A stretch of DNA of 38,636 nt. It comes from Candidatus Neomicrothrix sp. UBA2131 (GTDB taxonomy: Bacteria > Actinomycetota > Acidimicrobiia > Acidimicrobiales > MedAcidi-G1). The notes beneath the pieces were generated by a model, which was not told where the DNA came from, searched no databases, and worked only from the letters and a program-made list of their open reading frames with translations. The stretch covers positions 1 to 38,636 of the forward strand of contig DCXR01000009.1 of assembly GCA_002329075.1 (NCBI GenBank), given 5' to 3'. Shown one piece after another: positions 8,196 through 16,654 of the stretch. The stretch's first letter is position 1; each line of letters opens with the position of its first letter. The position numbers and the translations under genes were made by a program.

Positions 8196-9302
8196 TCAGT
8201 CGTTGGCGGCCCTGAAGCCGGCCATGAACGACACGAGCGCCTCGACCGATTCGAGTGCCATGGCGTTGTAGACGCTGGCCCGGATGCCGCCGACGCTGCG
8301 GTGGCCCTTGAGGTTGACCATGTCCGCATCGGCGGCCTCGGCGACGAACCTCTCCTCGAGGTCCTCGTCGGGAAGGCGGAACACGATGTTCATGTGTGAA
8401 CGCGAGGCCTCGTCCACCGGCGAGAGGTACCACCCGTCGCTGGAGTCGATGGCGCCGTAGAGGAGGGCGGCCCGTTCCGCGGCACGACGCTCGAACTCGC
8501 CCAGGCCGCCGGCGGCGATCATCCATTTCAGGACCTTGCCCATGACCCAGATCGGGAACATGGGTGGCGTGTTGGCCAGCGAGTCGTTGGCGTCCTGGAC
8601 GGCGTAGTCGAGCGCAGAGGGGAGGTCGCGGCCCGAACGACCCAGCAGGTCACGGCGTACCACCACCACCACCATCCCGGCCGGGGCAAGGTTCTTCTGG
8701 ACACCGCCGTAGGCCAGGTCGAAGCGACTCCAGTCGATCGGCCGCGAGAGGAAGTCGGAACTCATGTCGCCGACCATCGGCAGGTCGACGTCGGGGTAGG
8801 CGGGGAGGCGGATCCCGCCGATGGTCTCGTTGGTCGTCACATGGAGGTACCGGGAGCCCTCGGCGATGTCGAACTCGCCGACGGACGGCATGCGGGCAAA
8901 GCCCTCACCGACGCCGGTCCAGGCCTCGTGGAGGTCGGTGACCCTGCGGCCCTCGCTGAGTGCCTTCTTGCCCCATGCACCGGTGTTGAGATGGCTGGCG
9001 GTTTCGCCGTCGGCCAGCAGGTTCATCGGGATCTGGGCGAATTGGAGCGTGGCGCCGCCCTGGAGGAACAGCACGGCGTAGTCGTCGGGGACACCGGCGA
9101 GTGTTCGGAAGTCGGCCATGGCTGCGGTGTGCACGGCGTCGTACGCGGGGGCCCGGTGGCTGTCCTCGAGCAGCGACATTCCGATGCCGTCGAAGTCGAG
9201 GAACTCGTCCCGTACCTCTTCGAGGATCGACACCGGCAGCGTGCAGGGGCCAGCGCAGAAGTTGTGGACGCGTGTTGCGGCCTCGTGTGAAGCGGTGTTC
9301 AT
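8196..9302 (-). CDS. serC: Phosphoserine aminotransferase
   Basis: The 368-aa class V PLP aminotransferase converts 3-phosphohydroxypyruvate and glutamate to phosphoserine and 2-oxoglutarate in serine synthesis, and can also act in PLP synthesis. The start region NFCAGPCTLPVSILEEV matches the SerC N-terminus. QGGATLQFAQIPMNLL and TTNETIGGI are family motifs, and the PLP lysine is K203 in YGGVQKNLAPAG. Start: ATG 9302 was chosen over an upstream in-frame ATG (9359) because AGGAG lies 8 nt before it. Unlike many genes here it has a leader of about 60 nt. Length is typical for SerC. Confidence 0.95.
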   Translation of the reverse strand: MNTASHEAATRVHNFCAGPCTLPVSILEEVRDEFLDFDGIGMSLLEDSHRAPAYDAVHTAAMADFRTLAGVPDDYAVLFLQGGATLQFAQIPMNLLADGETASHLNTGAWGKKALSEGRRVTDLHEAWTGVGEGFARMPSVGEFDIAEGSRYLHVTTNETIGGIRLPAYPDVDLPMVGDMSSDFLSRPIDWSRFDLAYGGVQKNLAPAGMVVVVVRRDLLGRSGRDLPSALDYAVQDANDSLANTPPMFPIWVMGKVLKWMIAAGGLGEFERRAAERAALLYGAIDSSDGWYLSPVDEASRSHMNIVFRLPDEDLEERFVAEAADADMVNLKGHRSVGGIRASVYNAMALESVEALVSFMAGFRAAND

Positions 9303-9370
9303 GGGGTGTCTCCTTTTGAGCCCGAACCGGCCATTCTTGGCGGGCCGCGGGGTCGGCATCGACGAGGGTC

Positions 9371-9376
9371 AGGCTA
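9371..9376 (-). promoter_or_regulatory. Possible -10 box of serC
   Basis: TAGCCT on the minus strand would give a leader of about 60 nt ending in the AGGAG site before ATG 9302. The assignment is weak because no -35 box is evident. Confidence 0.3.
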
Positions 9377-9399
9377 CCTTCGTCGGCAGCTGGGAAGGG

Positions 9400-10665
9400 T
9401 CAGCCGAACGAGTCGATGGTGAGGCGCCGGAGCGCCTGCCCGACTACGGCGGCGGTCCGGTTGGCGGATTCGGCGAGGACCGCAGGGTCGACGTCGGCGG
9501 GTTCGTCGATGCCGAGGGGAACGATCTCGTAGGTCGAGGAGCGGCGGACCCAGGTGGGGACATAGCCGGCGTCGACCACGCCCACGGAGCCGTCGGGGAG
9601 GTCGCCGACGGCGAACCAGGCGATCAGGCCGTCCTGGGTGGCGACCGGGCACTCGCTGCACATGCGGCGCTCGTCACCGGGTTGGTTGGAGAGGAAGTTG
9701 CCGAGCCCGACGACGGCGTATTTGCCGTTCTGTTCGACGACCGGTTGGGGGACGTGGGTGCCGTGCCCGAGGATCAGGTCCACGTCCGGCGAGGCCAGGA
9801 GGGTTTCGACCAGGGTTTCCTGACGGCTGTTGGCGGCGGTCTCGTACTCGGTGCCCCAGTGGAGGCTGAGCACCACGAACTCGGCTCCGGTGGCCCGGGC
9901 TGCGGCAGCATCGGCGAGGATCTCGCCGGCATCCACCCGGGGAACAAGCCTCGCCGGCTCGGTCGGAAGGGAACCCCCGTTCATGAGGTCGGTGTAGGAC
10001 AGGTGGGCGATGGAGATCCCGTCTGCCTCGAATGTCGCCGGAACGTCGCCCGCAGCGTCCACGGCCATGCCGGTTGTCGCCACCCCCGCCCTTTCGAGGT
10101 GGTCGAGGGTGCTGGCCACGCCGGCGGTTCCGGCATCGAGGCTGTGGTTGGAGGCCACCGAGCAACCGTCGTAGCCGGCGTCGGCGATCGCATCGGCCAA
10201 CTCGAACGGCACCCGAAAGCCCGGGTAGTAGGCGAGGTCGGAGTTGTCTGCGGAAAGGGGCGTCTCGAGGTGGCACAGTGCCACGTCGGCACCGGAGAGG
10301 ATCGGCCGGACGAGCCGGAACATGGGTCGGAAGTCCCAGGTGCCGACGCCCCCGTAGTCGGCGGCCCGGTCGGCGACGTACTCGTGGACCAGCAGTTCAC
10401 CGGTGGCGACGAGCGTGAACGAACGGGCCGGCTCCCATGTCGTCGTGGTCGCCTCGGTTGTAGTGGCCGCCGGGGCCCCGTCGGTGCCGGTGCCTGCGGG
10501 TGGCACCATGGTCGTTGCAACGAACGGGGGGTCGCCGCCGTCGGGCCGGTCCTGCACGATGTCGCGCACCGCCAGTGCCCCGATTGCGAATGCGCCGAAC
10601 AGTACGAGTCGGGTCAGAAGCCAGGCCACCCGCCGTTCCCGGGGCGAGAGGATCATGCGCGTCAT
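9400..10665 (-). CDS. CapA-family (poly-gamma-glutamate type) metallophosphoesterase-like protein, membrane anchored
   Basis: The 421-aa protein has one N-terminal membrane segment (about residues 14-34), then a Pro/Thr-rich linker (about 45-80), then an extracytoplasmic CapA/PgsA fold. Family motifs in order: GELLVHE, HLETPLS, ASNHSLDAG, LHWGTEY, GHGTHVPQPV and VGLGNFLSNQ. These correspond to metal-binding positions of the calcineurin-like fold. Members act in capsule or cell-surface poly-gamma-glutamate synthesis or in wall-associated hydrolysis; the precise function is not established here. The ATG at 10665 overlaps the stop of the amidohydrolase gene (ATGA), so the two exported proteins are co-made. 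A second ATG at 10656 is possible. Confidence 0.85.
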   Translation of the reverse strand: MTRMILSPRERRVAWLLTRLVLFGAFAIGALAVRDIVQDRPDGGDPPFVATTMVPPAGTGTDGAPAATTTEATTTTWEPARSFTLVATGELLVHEYVADRAADYGGVGTWDFRPMFRLVRPILSGADVALCHLETPLSADNSDLAYYPGFRVPFELADAIADAGYDGCSVASNHSLDAGTAGVASTLDHLERAGVATTGMAVDAAGDVPATFEADGISIAHLSYTDLMNGGSLPTEPARLVPRVDAGEILADAAAARATGAEFVVLSLHWGTEYETAANSRQETLVETLLASPDVDLILGHGTHVPQPVVEQNGKYAVVGLGNFLSNQPGDERRMCSECPVATQDGLIAWFAVGDLPDGSVGVVDAGYVPTWVRRSSTYEIVPLGIDEPADVDPAVLAESANRTAAVVGQALRRLTIDSFG

Positions 10666-12296
10666 GTGTCGCCCCGCAGGATCGGGATGCCCGGGCGTAC
10701 GTCCTGGTCGTTGGCGCCATCACGGCGGACGAAGCGGCCACCGACCAGCACATGGCGGATGCCGGCTGATTCGACTCCGGTGTCGGCGATCGACGACCGG
10801 TCGACGACCGTGGCCGGGTCGAAGATGGTCACGTCGGCGGCGGCCCCGGCCTGGATGCGGCCGCGCCTCGCCATGGCAGGGCTGATGTCCCCGAGCATCC
10901 GCGCCGGCAGGATCGTCATGCGCCCCAGTGCGTCGGAAAGGTCCAGGACGCCGCGTTCGCGCACGTAGACGCCGAGCAACCGGCTGAAGCAACCCGTCGA
11001 GCGGGGATGGTTGTTGTGGCTGATCGTGAGGATGGCGTCGGAGCCGATCATCATCCACGGGGCGGCCAGGGCGTCGGTGATGTCCTCCTCCGACATGGCG
11101 AAGGCGGCCGTGAGCAGGTTGTCGGACCGGGCCTTCCGGAAGGTCGCCTCGGTGAGCCGGTTCGGGGTGTTCGCCACCTGCAGGTCGCCGTAGCCGATCC
11201 CGTACTTGGCCTGGAAGTCGTCGAAGCGTGCACTGGCGGCATAGGTCGCCCAGAAGGTGTACGGGTAGACGCAGGCGGTGATCGAGAGGCCCTCGGCCCG
11301 GGCGGCGTCGACCTGGGTGATGGCCTCGACCATGCGCCCGGTGCCGCCGGCGGAGTTGATGTGCTCGATGTGGATCCGACAGCCGGTTTCCCGGGCCACG
11401 CGTACGGCCTCGTCGATGCCCTCCTCCTGGATCGACGGGGGATCGATCCTGGAATGTCGCAGGTGGAGGCAGAGCGGCACGCCCAGTCGGGCAGCGACCC
11501 GGCCGTGGGCCAGCATCTCCTCGAAGGTCACCCCGATCACGTACTCGGGTTGTTCGTGGATTCCGACCGCCCCGGCCAGCACGTCGACCTCGGCCAGTGC
11601 GACCAGGTCCGCGATCTGGGCCTCGGTGGCGTAGCCGATGTTCGCTCCCAGCGCCTTGCGGTGCTCGTACTGGTCGGTGGCGCCTCCATAGTTGACGGGC
11701 GGTTCGTTGCGGTCGCCCCGGGTGAGGAAGTCCGCCATCGTGTCGTCGATGCCGTGTAGGCACAGGTTGGTCGTGACCCCGTCGGCGACCTTGAACCACT
11801 CGCCGTAGCCGTTTGGCGGGTAGCTCAGGATGTCGATGAAGCCGGGGGAGACCACCAGCCCGCCGGCGTCGACGGTCGTGGCGCCGGCGAGCGGGTCGAG
11901 GCTGATGCGCGTGATCGTGTCGCCGTCGATGCCGACGTGTGCCACGGCGTCGAAGCGGGAGTCGGGGTCGATGACCCGCCCGCCCGAGATCACGACGTCG
12001 TGTACGTGCCCGTCGTCGACGATGGCGAGGCTGCCATCGAGCACCGGAGGCACGTCCGGGACGGGTCGTTCGGGTGTGGTCGTGGAGCTGGTCGCCGATG
12101 CCGCGGAGGTGGTGGTCGGGTGTGGACCTGCCGACGAGCGTGGCGTGGTGTTGCGTCCGGTCGGAAGGCGCCGCAGCATGCCGAGGCTGGCGGCGCCCAG
12201 CCCGAGTCCGATCAGCACCCGCCTGCGCGTCGGTGAGGCGGGGCCCGGTTCCTGTTCGTCGGGCTCCTGTTCCCCGGGGTGGTGGTCGTCGGTCAT
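10662..12296 (-). CDS. Tat-exported amidohydrolase, N-acyl-D-amino-acid deacylase-like
   Basis: The 544-aa protein starts with a twin-arginine signal (TRRRVLIGLGLGAA, residues 23-36), followed by a Ser/Thr-rich linker to about 78 and an amidohydrolase fold. IISGGRVIDPDS-type entry and GRIQAGAAADVTIFDP near the end are typical of D-aminoacylases. So are HLRHSR, HIEHINSAGG and GSDAILTISHNNHPRS, which hold candidate metal ligands. The strand that normally reads GFIDxHxH reads GFIDILSY (residues 152-159), so the canonical HxH is absent. It could be a subfamily with altered metal use, or act on a different substrate. Start: ATG 12296, 7 nt after TAGCGT; the open frame extends upstream but is antisense to the next gene. 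It is coupled to the CapA-like gene. Confidence 0.85.
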   Translation of the reverse strand: MTDDHHPGEQEPDEQEPGPASPTRRRVLIGLGLGAASLGMLRRLPTGRNTTPRSSAGPHPTTTSAASATSSTTTPERPVPDVPPVLDGSLAIVDDGHVHDVVISGGRVIDPDSRFDAVAHVGIDGDTITRISLDPLAGATTVDAGGLVVSPGFIDILSYPPNGYGEWFKVADGVTTNLCLHGIDDTMADFLTRGDRNEPPVNYGGATDQYEHRKALGANIGYATEAQIADLVALAEVDVLAGAVGIHEQPEYVIGVTFEEMLAHGRVAARLGVPLCLHLRHSRIDPPSIQEEGIDEAVRVARETGCRIHIEHINSAGGTGRMVEAITQVDAARAEGLSITACVYPYTFWATYAASARFDDFQAKYGIGYGDLQVANTPNRLTEATFRKARSDNLLTAAFAMSEEDITDALAAPWMMIGSDAILTISHNNHPRSTGCFSRLLGVYVRERGVLDLSDALGRMTILPARMLGDISPAMARRGRIQAGAAADVTIFDPATVVDRSSIADTGVESAGIRHVLVGGRFVRRDGANDQDVRPGIPILRGDT

Positions 12297-12303
12297 CGGA
12301 GCG

Positions 12304-12309
12304 ACGCTA
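12304..12309 (-). promoter_or_regulatory. -10 box of the amidohydrolase-capA unit
   Basis: TAGCGT on the minus strand lies 7 nt before ATG 12296, consistent with leaderless transcription. It faces the divergent box at 12384-12389. Confidence 0.5.
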
Positions 12310-12383
12310 CCGGCGGGCTCTGGACACGTGGGGGCACGCTGCCCCTTTGGCGGGGGCGACCCCCCGGGAAGGGGGCGGGTCGG

Positions 12384-12389
12384 TACGGT
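12384..12389 (+). promoter_or_regulatory. -10 box of the GH18-like gene
   Basis: TACGGT lies 6 nt before GTG 12396. It supports that GTG as the start rather than upstream in-frame codons. Confidence 0.5.
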
Positions 12390-12395
12390 CTGGGC

Positions 12396-13442
12396 GTGGA
12401 AGGACGGGGAATCGCCGGAATCGCGATGCTGCTTGTGGTCCTGTTGGCGTTCGTCCTCGGGGCATTCCTGACTTCTGGTGCGGATCGCTACGTGATTCCC
12501 CATGTCTCCGCCGAGCCGATCGCCACCGTGGCACCAACGCTCGTCGTCGACGCTCCCGACGGCAGGGCGCGGCCGCACCAGCGCACCTCGGAGCCCTACC
12601 TGGGCCTCGGCACCTGGGTCGACCTGTTCGACGCCGATCCGGAGGTCGCCCCGGCTGCCCCGACCGTGTATCCGGCCGGTGTCGTGGGAATGGCGGAGCA
12701 GGGGGTGCGGACCCTGTTCCTCCAGGGGGCGCGGGCGTCGGAGGGTGCGAGGTTCCCGACGGCCGACCCGTGGCTGCTGGCCGAGTACCTGCTGGCCGGC
12801 CATGCGTCTGACATGGCGGTCGTGGCCTGGTACCTCCCGATGTGGGAGCCGGGCGACGAGGACCTCGATCGTCTGGTGGCGCTGTCGGCGTTCGAGGTGA
12901 TGGGCCACCGCTTCGACGGCATCTCGGTCGACATCGAGTGGAAGGACGACGACCTCGAGCCCGAGGAACGCAGCCGACGCCTTGTCGAACTCGGACAGCG
13001 CCTGCGCAGCACCGTCGGGACCGACACGCTCGGGGCGATCGTGATGCCTCCGGTGGTGACAGACGTGATCAACCGGGACTTCTGGCCGGGGTTCCCCTGG
13101 GACGGAATCCGGTCCACCTACGACGTCTGGTTGCCGATGGCCTACTGGTCGTTCCGGACCGAGGAGCATGCGGATCCCGGCTACTACACGGCGGAGAACA
13201 TCCGACTGCTGCGCGAGCTCCTGGGAGACGGTTCGGCGGTGGTGCACGGCATCGGCGGCGTAGGGGCAGCCGACGGATCGGACCTGCCGGATCCGGGTGA
13301 GCCCCTGGCCCTCGTCGAAGACCTCGAGGGGTTCCTTGCCGCGCTCGAGGAGGCCGGGGCTGTGGGTGGTTCGATCTACGACTGGGCGACCACGGGTCCC
13401 GAGGCCCGTCGGCGCCTGGCCGAGGCGTTCTCCGCATCATGA
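12396..13442 (+). CDS. Membrane-anchored TIM-barrel protein, glycoside hydrolase family 18-like
   Basis: The 348-aa protein has an N-terminal hydrophobic segment (residues about 6-26) acting as signal or anchor, then an extracytoplasmic domain. DGISVDIEW at 174-182 resembles the GH18 strand-4 motif DGxDxDxE: the Asp and the catalytic Glu181 are kept, but the first inner Asp is Ser. YDVWLPMAYWSF further on resembles the GH18 strand-6 region. This suggests a sugar-hydrolase fold of uncertain activity, and another TIM-barrel family is possible. The GTG start is chosen from the adjacent TACGGT box and the hydrophobic N-terminus. The stop overlaps the convergent gene by 6 bp in the palindrome TCATGA. 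Confidence 0.6.
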   Translation: MEGRGIAGIAMLLVVLLAFVLGAFLTSGADRYVIPHVSAEPIATVAPTLVVDAPDGRARPHQRTSEPYLGLGTWVDLFDADPEVAPAAPTVYPAGVVGMAEQGVRTLFLQGARASEGARFPTADPWLLAEYLLAGHASDMAVVAWYLPMWEPGDEDLDRLVALSAFEVMGHRFDGISVDIEWKDDDLEPEERSRRLVELGQRLRSTVGTDTLGAIVMPPVVTDVINRDFWPGFPWDGIRSTYDVWLPMAYWSFRTEEHADPGYYTAENIRLLRELLGDGSAVVHGIGGVGAADGSDLPDPGEPLALVEDLEGFLAALEEAGAVGGSIYDWATTGPEARRRLAEAFSAS

Positions 13443-14147
13443 CCGCCCGCCGAATTCGCGTCTGAGCATCGACCTGCACGGTCCGTCCAGGAGCTGGGCC
13501 AGGTCGGCCAGTGCCTCGACGGGGTCGGGCATGAGGCGGATCGCCCACCGTGCGAAGGATCCGTCGTCGAACCATTCAGCCTGGGCGGAGCTGATGCCGG
13601 CGATGACGAGGCAGCCGCCGGCACAGCGGAGCCGGATTGCAGGCCAGTCGAGGTCGTCCGGGCGCAGCGCCAGCACCTGGCCTACGGAGGGGCCACACGT
13701 GCCGAGCGGCCTGTCGAGAGCAACGGCGAGTATCCGGTCGAGCCAGAGGGTGTCGAGGAACGCCCGGTTGGGTCCCTCGGGTGGCGGCGTTTCGAGTCCG
13801 ATGATGCGGCGACAGAGGTCGTCGAGCGGACCGGTGCCTTCGGACAACAGGTCGATGTGGTGGTCGAGTTGCCTGCCCGAGATGCTGCGGCCGCTTCGGG
13901 CCACGAGGTGGAGCAGGGTGATCTCGTCGACGCCTTCCGGCCCGACCGCCCTGGCCGGGGCCACCAGGGCGACTGCGGTCCAACACGAGGGGGCGGTCCA
14001 GCCCACCAGGTCGTCGAGGCGGCCGAACGGATGGCGGGTCAGGCGTCGTCGTCTGCTGACGCCGTAGAGGCAGGGCTGTTGCGGGTCGAGCAGGTGGAGG
14101 AGCCGTCGGAGACTCTGGATGTCGACGGCGGGAGTAGGAGATGGCAT
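13437..14147 (-). CDS. Hypothetical protein
   Basis: This 236-aa protein is not recognised. It is Leu/Asp/Arg-rich and soluble-looking, with no signal peptide. It carries several Cys residues (CLYGVS, TAPSCW, LRCAGGC) and one conserved-looking acidic C-terminal half (FDDGSFARWAIRLMPDPVEALADLAQLL). ATG 14147 has GAGGGA about 6 nt upstream, so it has a leader and the promoter must lie in 14160-14280. It is divergent from the DNA methyltransferase, with tandem operator-like repeats in between. GC3-rich codon usage argues that it is genuine. No function can be assigned. Confidence 0.6.
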   Translation of the reverse strand: MPSPTPAVDIQSLRRLLHLLDPQQPCLYGVSRRRRLTRHPFGRLDDLVGWTAPSCWTAVALVAPARAVGPEGVDEITLLHLVARSGRSISGRQLDHHIDLLSEGTGPLDDLCRRIIGLETPPPEGPNRAFLDTLWLDRILAVALDRPLGTCGPSVGQVLALRPDDLDWPAIRLRCAGGCLVIAGISSAQAEWFDDGSFARWAIRLMPDPVEALADLAQLLDGPCRSMLRREFGGRS

Positions 14148-14210
14148 GGGCGTTCCCTCGGGAGGGCGGGCGTCGGGGGAAGCCGTTCAACAACTCTGCC
14201 CGGGGCCTGT

Positions 14211-14231
14211 GACAGTGGGACAGTGGACTGT
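14211..14231. repeat. Tandem GACAGTGG repeat with overlapping palindrome (operator-like)
   Basis: GACAGTGG occurs twice in direct succession (14211-14218, 14219-14226). The second copy forms the palindrome ACAGT-GG-ACTGT (14220-14231). It sits in the divergent gap between the unknown gene and the methyltransferase. A binding site for a regulator is inferred. Confidence 0.4.
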
Positions 14232-14290
14232 AATCGCGCGGTGAGTGGTCATCCGAACGTGCTGAGCGCGCAAAGGTGACGGAAAGCGCG

Positions 14291-14296
14291 TACCCT
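14291..14296 (+). promoter_or_regulatory. -10 box of the DNA methyltransferase gene
   Basis: TACCCT lies 8 nt before ATG 14305, consistent with a leaderless mRNA. Confidence 0.5.
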
Positions 14297-14304
14297 TCCG
14301 ACCC

Positions 14305-15831
14305 ATGACTGAGGCATCGGTGCACCAGGGCACCAGGACGGCGTCGTTCGGCGTCGGTCGACGCGAGAACCACGACGCCTCCGCCTTCTACGCCCGGTTC
14401 ACCCCCCCGGCCCTGTCCGACGACGACGCGGTTGCCTCCATCGACTTCGCCGACGCCGGCATCGACGACGGCTGCCTGATCGGCGACAGCCGCCAAATGA
14501 AGCAGGTGCCCGACGACAGCGTCGCCCTGGTGGTCACCTCACCGCCCTACTTCGTCGGCAAGGAATACGAACTCGACCTCGCCGACGAGGCGGTGCCCGC
14601 CTCCTACCTCGAGTACCTCGACCTGCTGCGCGACGTCTTCGCCGAATGTGTCCGCGTGCTCGAGCCCGGCGGCCGCATCGCCGTCAACGTCGCCAACCTG
14701 GGACGCAGGCCCTGGCGCAGCCTCGCCGCCGACGTCACCCGGATCCTCCAGGACGACCTGGGCCTGCTGCTCCGGGGTGAGGTGGTCTGGCAGAAGGCCG
14801 ACGGTGCCACCGGCTCGGTGGCGTGGGGTTCGTTCCGCAAGGCGACCAACCCCGTGCTGCGCGACATGACCGAGCGGGTGGTCATCGCCAGCAAGGGTCG
14901 CTTCGACCGGGCCCGCCCGACGGCGCAGCGGGCAACCGAGGGCCTGCCCCACGAGAGCACGATCACCACCGACGAGTTCATGGAGGCCACCCTCGACGTC
15001 TGGCGCATCGACGCCGAACAGGCCACCCGCGTCGGCCATCCGGCGCCGTTCCCGGTGGAACTGCCCCGACGCCTGATCGACCTCTACACGTACCGGGACG
15101 ACGTGGTCCTCGACCCCTTCATGGGATCGGGCAGCACCCTCGTCGCCGCCGTCCGATCCGGCAGGCGGGGCATCGGCTACGACCTGGATCCCGAGTTCGT
15201 CGCCCTGGCAGGAGAGCGGGTTGCCACCGAACACAAGCGTGTCGCCCAGGGCCTGATCGCCTCATGGCGTCGCAGCGACCTGGCTCCCACGGGCCGGCAG
15301 GAGGGCCTCTTCGCCGAGCAGGCCGAGCAGGCCGAGCAGGAGGCGGTGCTCGGCCGTGCGACCGATGCCGGCAAGAAGGCCGCAGACATCGCCGAGGCAC
15401 TCCTCGAGGAGGTCGGCTTCGAGATCGTGAAGGCCGGCGCCAAGTTGCGTGGCATGGGCGTCGGGTTCCCATTCCTCGTCACCGACCGGGCGCAGGGGCA
15501 CCAGTGGTACGTGGACGTGGCGGGCACCTTCACCACCTCGCGTCCGGGCATGCGCCGCAACGACGTCCTCTGGAAGACCATCGGCAGGGCCCACGTGCTG
15601 GCAGCTTCCGACGAAGACCCACGCCTGCTGGTCCTGACATCCCACCTGCCACGTCCGAAGAGCGACGGCGACCGGGCGCTGCGGGCCGTAGGCGGGCGTG
15701 GCCTCTTCGACGCCGTCGAGATGTTCGACGACGACGGTCGGGAGCGCCTGGCGGACTATGCCGAGCATGGTCCCGACAGGCCGGTCGTCGGCTTCTGGAG
15801 TGCACAGGAGATCGAGCAGTACTTCGCCTGA
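14305..15831 (+). CDS. Beta-class site-specific DNA methyltransferase with extra C-terminal domain
   Basis: The 508-aa protein has catalytic motif IV TSPPY at 78-82 before the AdoMet-binding motif I DPFMGSGST at 270-278. This is the beta-class order of N4-cytosine or N6-adenine methyltransferases. The methyltransferase core covers about 45-325. A short linker with three AEQ repeats (338-346) leads to a C-terminal domain (about 350-508) that I cannot name. In it, a strand WYVDVAG (401-407) is followed by a conserved-looking K424 in DVLWKTIGRA, loosely like a PD-(D/E)xK nuclease core. It could therefore be a fused restriction-modification enzyme, a specificity domain, or an orphan methylase. 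No separate endonuclease gene is adjacent. Confidence 0.85.
   Translation: MTEASVHQGTRTASFGVGRRENHDASAFYARFTPPALSDDDAVASIDFADAGIDDGCLIGDSRQMKQVPDDSVALVVTSPPYFVGKEYELDLADEAVPASYLEYLDLLRDVFAECVRVLEPGGRIAVNVANLGRRPWRSLAADVTRILQDDLGLLLRGEVVWQKADGATGSVAWGSFRKATNPVLRDMTERVVIASKGRFDRARPTAQRATEGLPHESTITTDEFMEATLDVWRIDAEQATRVGHPAPFPVELPRRLIDLYTYRDDVVLDPFMGSGSTLVAAVRSGRRGIGYDLDPEFVALAGERVATEHKRVAQGLIASWRRSDLAPTGRQEGLFAEQAEQAEQEAVLGRATDAGKKAADIAEALLEEVGFEIVKAGAKLRGMGVGFPFLVTDRAQGHQWYVDVAGTFTTSRPGMRRNDVLWKTIGRAHVLAASDEDPRLLVLTSHLPRPKSDGDRALRAVGGRGLFDAVEMFDDDGRERLADYAEHGPDRPVVGFWSAQEIEQYFA
15313..15339 (+). repeat. Three tandem 9-bp GCCGAGCAG repeats inside the methyltransferase gene
   Basis: Exact repeats encode AEQ three times in the interdomain linker. 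Being a multiple of three, slippage would change linker length without a frameshift. Confidence 0.85.
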
Positions 15832-15840
15832 GTTGCGGGC

Positions 15841-16653
15841 TCACGCCTCCGGGACGAACTCGACCTCGAACAACACCGGCCAGCGCTTGCCTGTCAGGAG
15901 GAAGTGGCCGGATGCAGGGTCGTGGGCTATCCCGTTGAGCACCTCGTCGCTGCCGAACCCGGTCCGATCCACGGGGAGGCCCGAGGCATCCACGACGGCC
16001 GTCACCTCTCCGGACGAGGGGTCGATGGCGACGATCCGGTCGGTCTTCCAGATGTTGGCCCAGACCGTGCCGTCCACGCACTCGAGTTCGTTGAGTCGGT
16101 CGACAGGCTCGCCGTCGAGGTGGACCTCGACGCCGCCGCTCCGTGCAAAGCCATCGACCGCCCGGAAGGCCAGCGTGGCGGAGCCATCTGACATGGCGAA
16201 CGTTTCGTCATCGAGCCGGCAGACACCCCACCCCTGGCCGCCGAACGCCCAGCCCGCCGACTGTTCGAGCGTGGCCGCCTCCCACACCAACGCCCTTCCG
16301 GCCTTCCAGGTGAGTTGGAGGAGGCGCCCATCTCCCAGGGCGGTCAGGCCCTCACCGAACAACCCGGGATCCAGCGCCACGGATCCGAGCAGGCGTCCGG
16401 TGGCACGATCGACGACCCGGAGCGTCGACTCGCCGTAGATGCCCGTGCTCTCCCACAGGTAGCCGTCGACGACCTCGAGGCCCTGGGTGAAGGCGGTCGG
16501 GTCGTGGGGATGCTCGGCGAGCACCCGGGGCACGAGGCGCTCCACCGGCGGAGCATCCGCAGTCGGGGCACATCCCGACAGCAGGGCCAGGAGGCACAGC
16601 AGGCCCGCCACCCGGCTCGCGGGAATGGGACATGGGGCGACAGAATGCGTCAC
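15841..16653 (-). CDS. Glutaminyl-peptide cyclotransferase (quinoprotein-like beta-propeller), lipoprotein
   Basis: The 270-aa protein matches the plant/bacterial-type glutaminyl cyclase family, which converts N-terminal Gln to pyroglutamate. Hallmarks in order: AFTQGLEV, LWESTGIYGES, LFGEGLTAL, LQLTWKAG, GWGVCRL, AMSDGSATL, LNELECV, VLNGIAHDP and LTGKRWPVLFEVEF. The N-terminus has a signal with lipobox LLSGC (Cys28), so it is probably membrane-tethered outside the cell. Start: GTG 16653, 8 nt after a TACCAT box. The frame is open far upstream, but that stretch is antisense to the divergent hydrolase. The start codon is 1 bp from the divergent gene's ATG. Confidence 0.9.
   Translation of the reverse strand: MTHSVAPCPIPASRVAGLLCLLALLSGCAPTADAPPVERLVPRVLAEHPHDPTAFTQGLEVVDGYLWESTGIYGESTLRVVDRATGRLLGSVALDPGLFGEGLTALGDGRLLQLTWKAGRALVWEAATLEQSAGWAFGGQGWGVCRLDDETFAMSDGSATLAFRAVDGFARSGGVEVHLDGEPVDRLNELECVDGTVWANIWKTDRIVAIDPSSGEVTAVVDASGLPVDRTGFGSDEVLNGIAHDPASGHFLLTGKRWPVLFEVEFVPEA
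16641..16646 (+). promoter_or_regulatory. Possible -10 box of the alpha/beta hydrolase gene
   Basis: CAGAAT lies 8 nt before ATG 16655, inside the coding region of the divergent cyclotransferase gene. It matches TATAAT at 4 of 6 positions. Confidence 0.35.
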
Positions 16654-16654
16654 G

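Noticed and set aside
9118..10968. Long plus-strand open frame (616 codons) opposite capA and the amidohydrolase
   Set aside because: It is antisense to genes with clear motifs and its Gly/Val/Asp-rich composition is typical of a GC-rich shadow frame. The same holds for 20793-23231 (+), 22667-24400 (+), 5184-7328 (-) and 28459-29979 (-).
15313..15339. Tandem GCCGAGCAG repeats as a CRISPR or mobile-element trace
   Set aside because: They are three in-frame codon-triplet repeats (AEQ) within a coding linker, with no spacers.
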